Part shown: piece by piece, positions 5,604-6,701 of the stretch
Layout of the letters: each line of letters begins with the position of its first letter
Position numbering within the stretch: position 1 is the first letter of the stretch
DNA from: Bacillota bacterium
GTDB lineage: Bacteria; Bacillota; Clostridia; Christensenellales; Borkfalkiaceae
Assembly: GCA_021768985.1 (NCBI GenBank)
Contig: JAETTR010000066.1
Location: 1-6,701, forward strand
DNA length: 6,701 nucleotides
Direction of reading: 5' to 3'
Made by a program: the position numbers and the translations under genes
The notes under the pieces: model-generated
Databases searched by the model: none
What the model was told of the DNA's origin: nothing
What the model saw: only the letters and a program-made list of their open reading frames with translations

Positions 5604-6701
5604 ATCGTTTATCCGAACTGCGGAAAATTCGCTTCGGAACGAATTCCGCGCGATCGGCGAGGTTGCGTTATATAATACGGAGAAGGTACTCGAAGCGTTT
5701 AAAGAAGAGCGCGTCGCCGTGCGCCACTTTGCCCAGACGAACGGTTACGGCTACGGCGACGAGGGGCGGGAAACGCTCGGGAAAGTGTTTGCCCGTGCGT
5801 TCGGCGCGGAACGCGCAATCGTTTCTCCCGCGTTGCTCAGCGGAACGCACGCGCTTACCGTGGCGTTGTTCGGTTTACTCCGTCCGAAAGACCGTGTGCT
5901 CTGTATTACAGGCACGCCCTACGATACCCTGCGCGGCGTCGTTTGGGGGAAGGGAAACGGCTCGCTTGAAGAGTACGGAATCTCTTTTTCGGTCGTGGAG
6001 TTAACCGGGCAGGGAAAAGTGGATTTTTCCAAAGTAAAAGCCTCGCTTGTGGAACAAGGATATAAAATGGTTTACATTCAGCGTTCGCGCGGGTACGAGT
6101 TACGCGATGCGTTCACCGTGGAGGAGATCGGGGAAATGTGTGCTTTCGTGCGCGGTTGCGGGTTTACGGGAAATATCTTTGTCGACAATTGCTACGGCGA
6201 ATTCGTCGAACGGCGGGAACCGACCGAAGTCGGCGCCGATTTGATCGTGGGTTCCCTGATTAAAAATCCCGGTGGCGGACTTACGCCGACGGGCGGCTAT
6301 ATCGCGGGCAAGGCGGAAGCGGTCGCGGCGTGCGAAAACCGCCTGACGGCGCCCTCCGTCGGCGGGGAGATCGGCTCCTATGCGTTCGGGTATCAATATT
6401 TCTATGAAGGATTCTTTCTTGCGCCGCATACGGTCGCACAGGCGTTGAAGGGCGGACTTCTGATCGGGAAATGTATGGAAACGCTCGGCTACGAAAATTT
6501 CCCGAAAATCGGAACGCCGCTCGCCGATATTACCCGCGCGGTTCGCTTTCATACCGAACGCGAACTCACCGATTTCATCGTTTCGGTGCAGGAGTGCTCG
6601 CCCATCGATTCTTTCGTTCGTCCGGAAGCGTGGGATATGCCGGGGTATGATTGTAAAGTGATCATGGCGGCAGGCACCTTCGTGGGGGGCGCAACGAGCG
6701 A
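5593..6701 (+). CDS. ynbB: PLP-dependent methionine gamma-lyase family (aluminium resistance, YnbB-like) protein, 3' end missing
   Basis: This gene was translated by hand from ATG 5593; 369 full codons are present and the frame is open to the window edge. It matches the fold-type I PLP family called Met_gamma_lyase / 'cystathionine beta-lyase family protein involved in aluminium resistance' (COG4100, B. subtilis YnbB). Visible motifs: GYGYGDEGRETL 51-62, FGAE, SGTHAL, FGLLRPKD, ITGTPYDTL, GSLEEYGI, IQRSRGYELR, FVDNCYGEFVE 196-206, GADLIVGSLIKNPGGGLTPT with K224 as the likely PLP Schiff-base lysine, RLTAP, FFLAPHTV, SPIDS, MPGY and VIMAAGTF near the edge. Family members are a little over 400 aa, so roughly 40-60 residues are missing. 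The true substrate is unsettled: carbon-sulfur lyase activity is inferred from the fold, and the aluminium-resistance name is historical. It differs from the usual pattern at Q48 and N50 (HFAQTNGYGY where HFxGTTGYGY is typical). It overlaps miaA by 11 bases and so is probably co-transcribed. Confidence 0.92.
   Translation, partial: MEIESFIRTAENSLRNEFRAIGEVALYNTEKVLEAFKEERVAVRHFAQTNGYGYGDEGRETLGKVFARAFGAERAIVSPALLSGTHALTVALFGLLRPKDRVLCITGTPYDTLRGVVWGKGNGSLEEYGISFSVVELTGQGKVDFSKVKASLVEQGYKMVYIQRSRGYELRDAFTVEEIGEMCAFVRGCGFTGNIFVDNCYGEFVERREPTEVGADLIVGSLIKNPGGGLTPTGGYIAGKAEAVAACENRLTAPSVGGEIGSYAFGYQYFYEGFFLAPHTVAQALKGGLLIGKCMETLGYENFPKIGTPLADITRAVRFHTERELTDFIVSVQECSPIDSFVRPEAWDMPGYDCKVIMAAGTFVGGATS

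Noticed and set aside
5600..6004. 134-codon plus-strand frame at the start of the ynbB-like gene
   Set aside because: It is a shifted-frame shadow; the frame from 5593 gives a continuous, clearly homologous PLP-enzyme sequence.

Overview
The window is a tightly packed plus-strand gene run: the 3' end of a damaged miaB-like gene, then mutS, mutL, miaA and the first nine tenths of a PLP-dependent 'methionine gamma-lyase family' (aluminium-resistance, YnbB/COG4100) gene that runs off the right edge. This order and the protein types (endonuclease-type MutL with a CPHGRP motif, MutS with GPNMAGKST, a YnbB-family protein after miaA) point to Bacillota, most likely an uncultured member of the Clostridia. 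Codon third positions are mostly G or C. The taxonomic call is inference from family resemblance, not a search.

Layout. Positions 1-216 hold the C-terminal TRAM-domain region of a MiaB-type tRNA methylthiotransferase. It reads in one frame but is interrupted by TAA (64-66) and TGA (190-192). One base later mutS starts (218-2779). mutL (2776-4698) overlaps mutS by ATGA, and miaA (4695-5603) overlaps mutL the same way. The ynbB-like gene (5593 to beyond 6701) overlaps miaA by 11 bases. No intergenic space exists from 218 onward, and no promoter, terminator, RNA gene, repeat, mobile element or CRISPR array was seen. Expression is therefore probably one polycistronic transcript with translational coupling, started upstream of the window.

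How the genes fit together. MutS recognises mismatches and MutL is the nicking endonuclease of methyl-independent mismatch repair. MiaA adds dimethylallyl to A37 of tRNAs reading UNN codons, and MiaB would methylthiolate that product to ms2i6A. The YnbB-like enzyme is a frequent neighbour of this cluster with no settled physiological role.

No new system is evident: this is a conserved housekeeping cluster. The points of interest are small: the broken miaB 3' end, a Gly-to-Asp change next to the MutS STFMVEM signature, an Asn in place of the last Glu of the MutL DQHA(X)2E(X)4E motif, and a MutS tail without a recognisable beta-clamp motif. All of these rest on remembered family consensus and need alignment.
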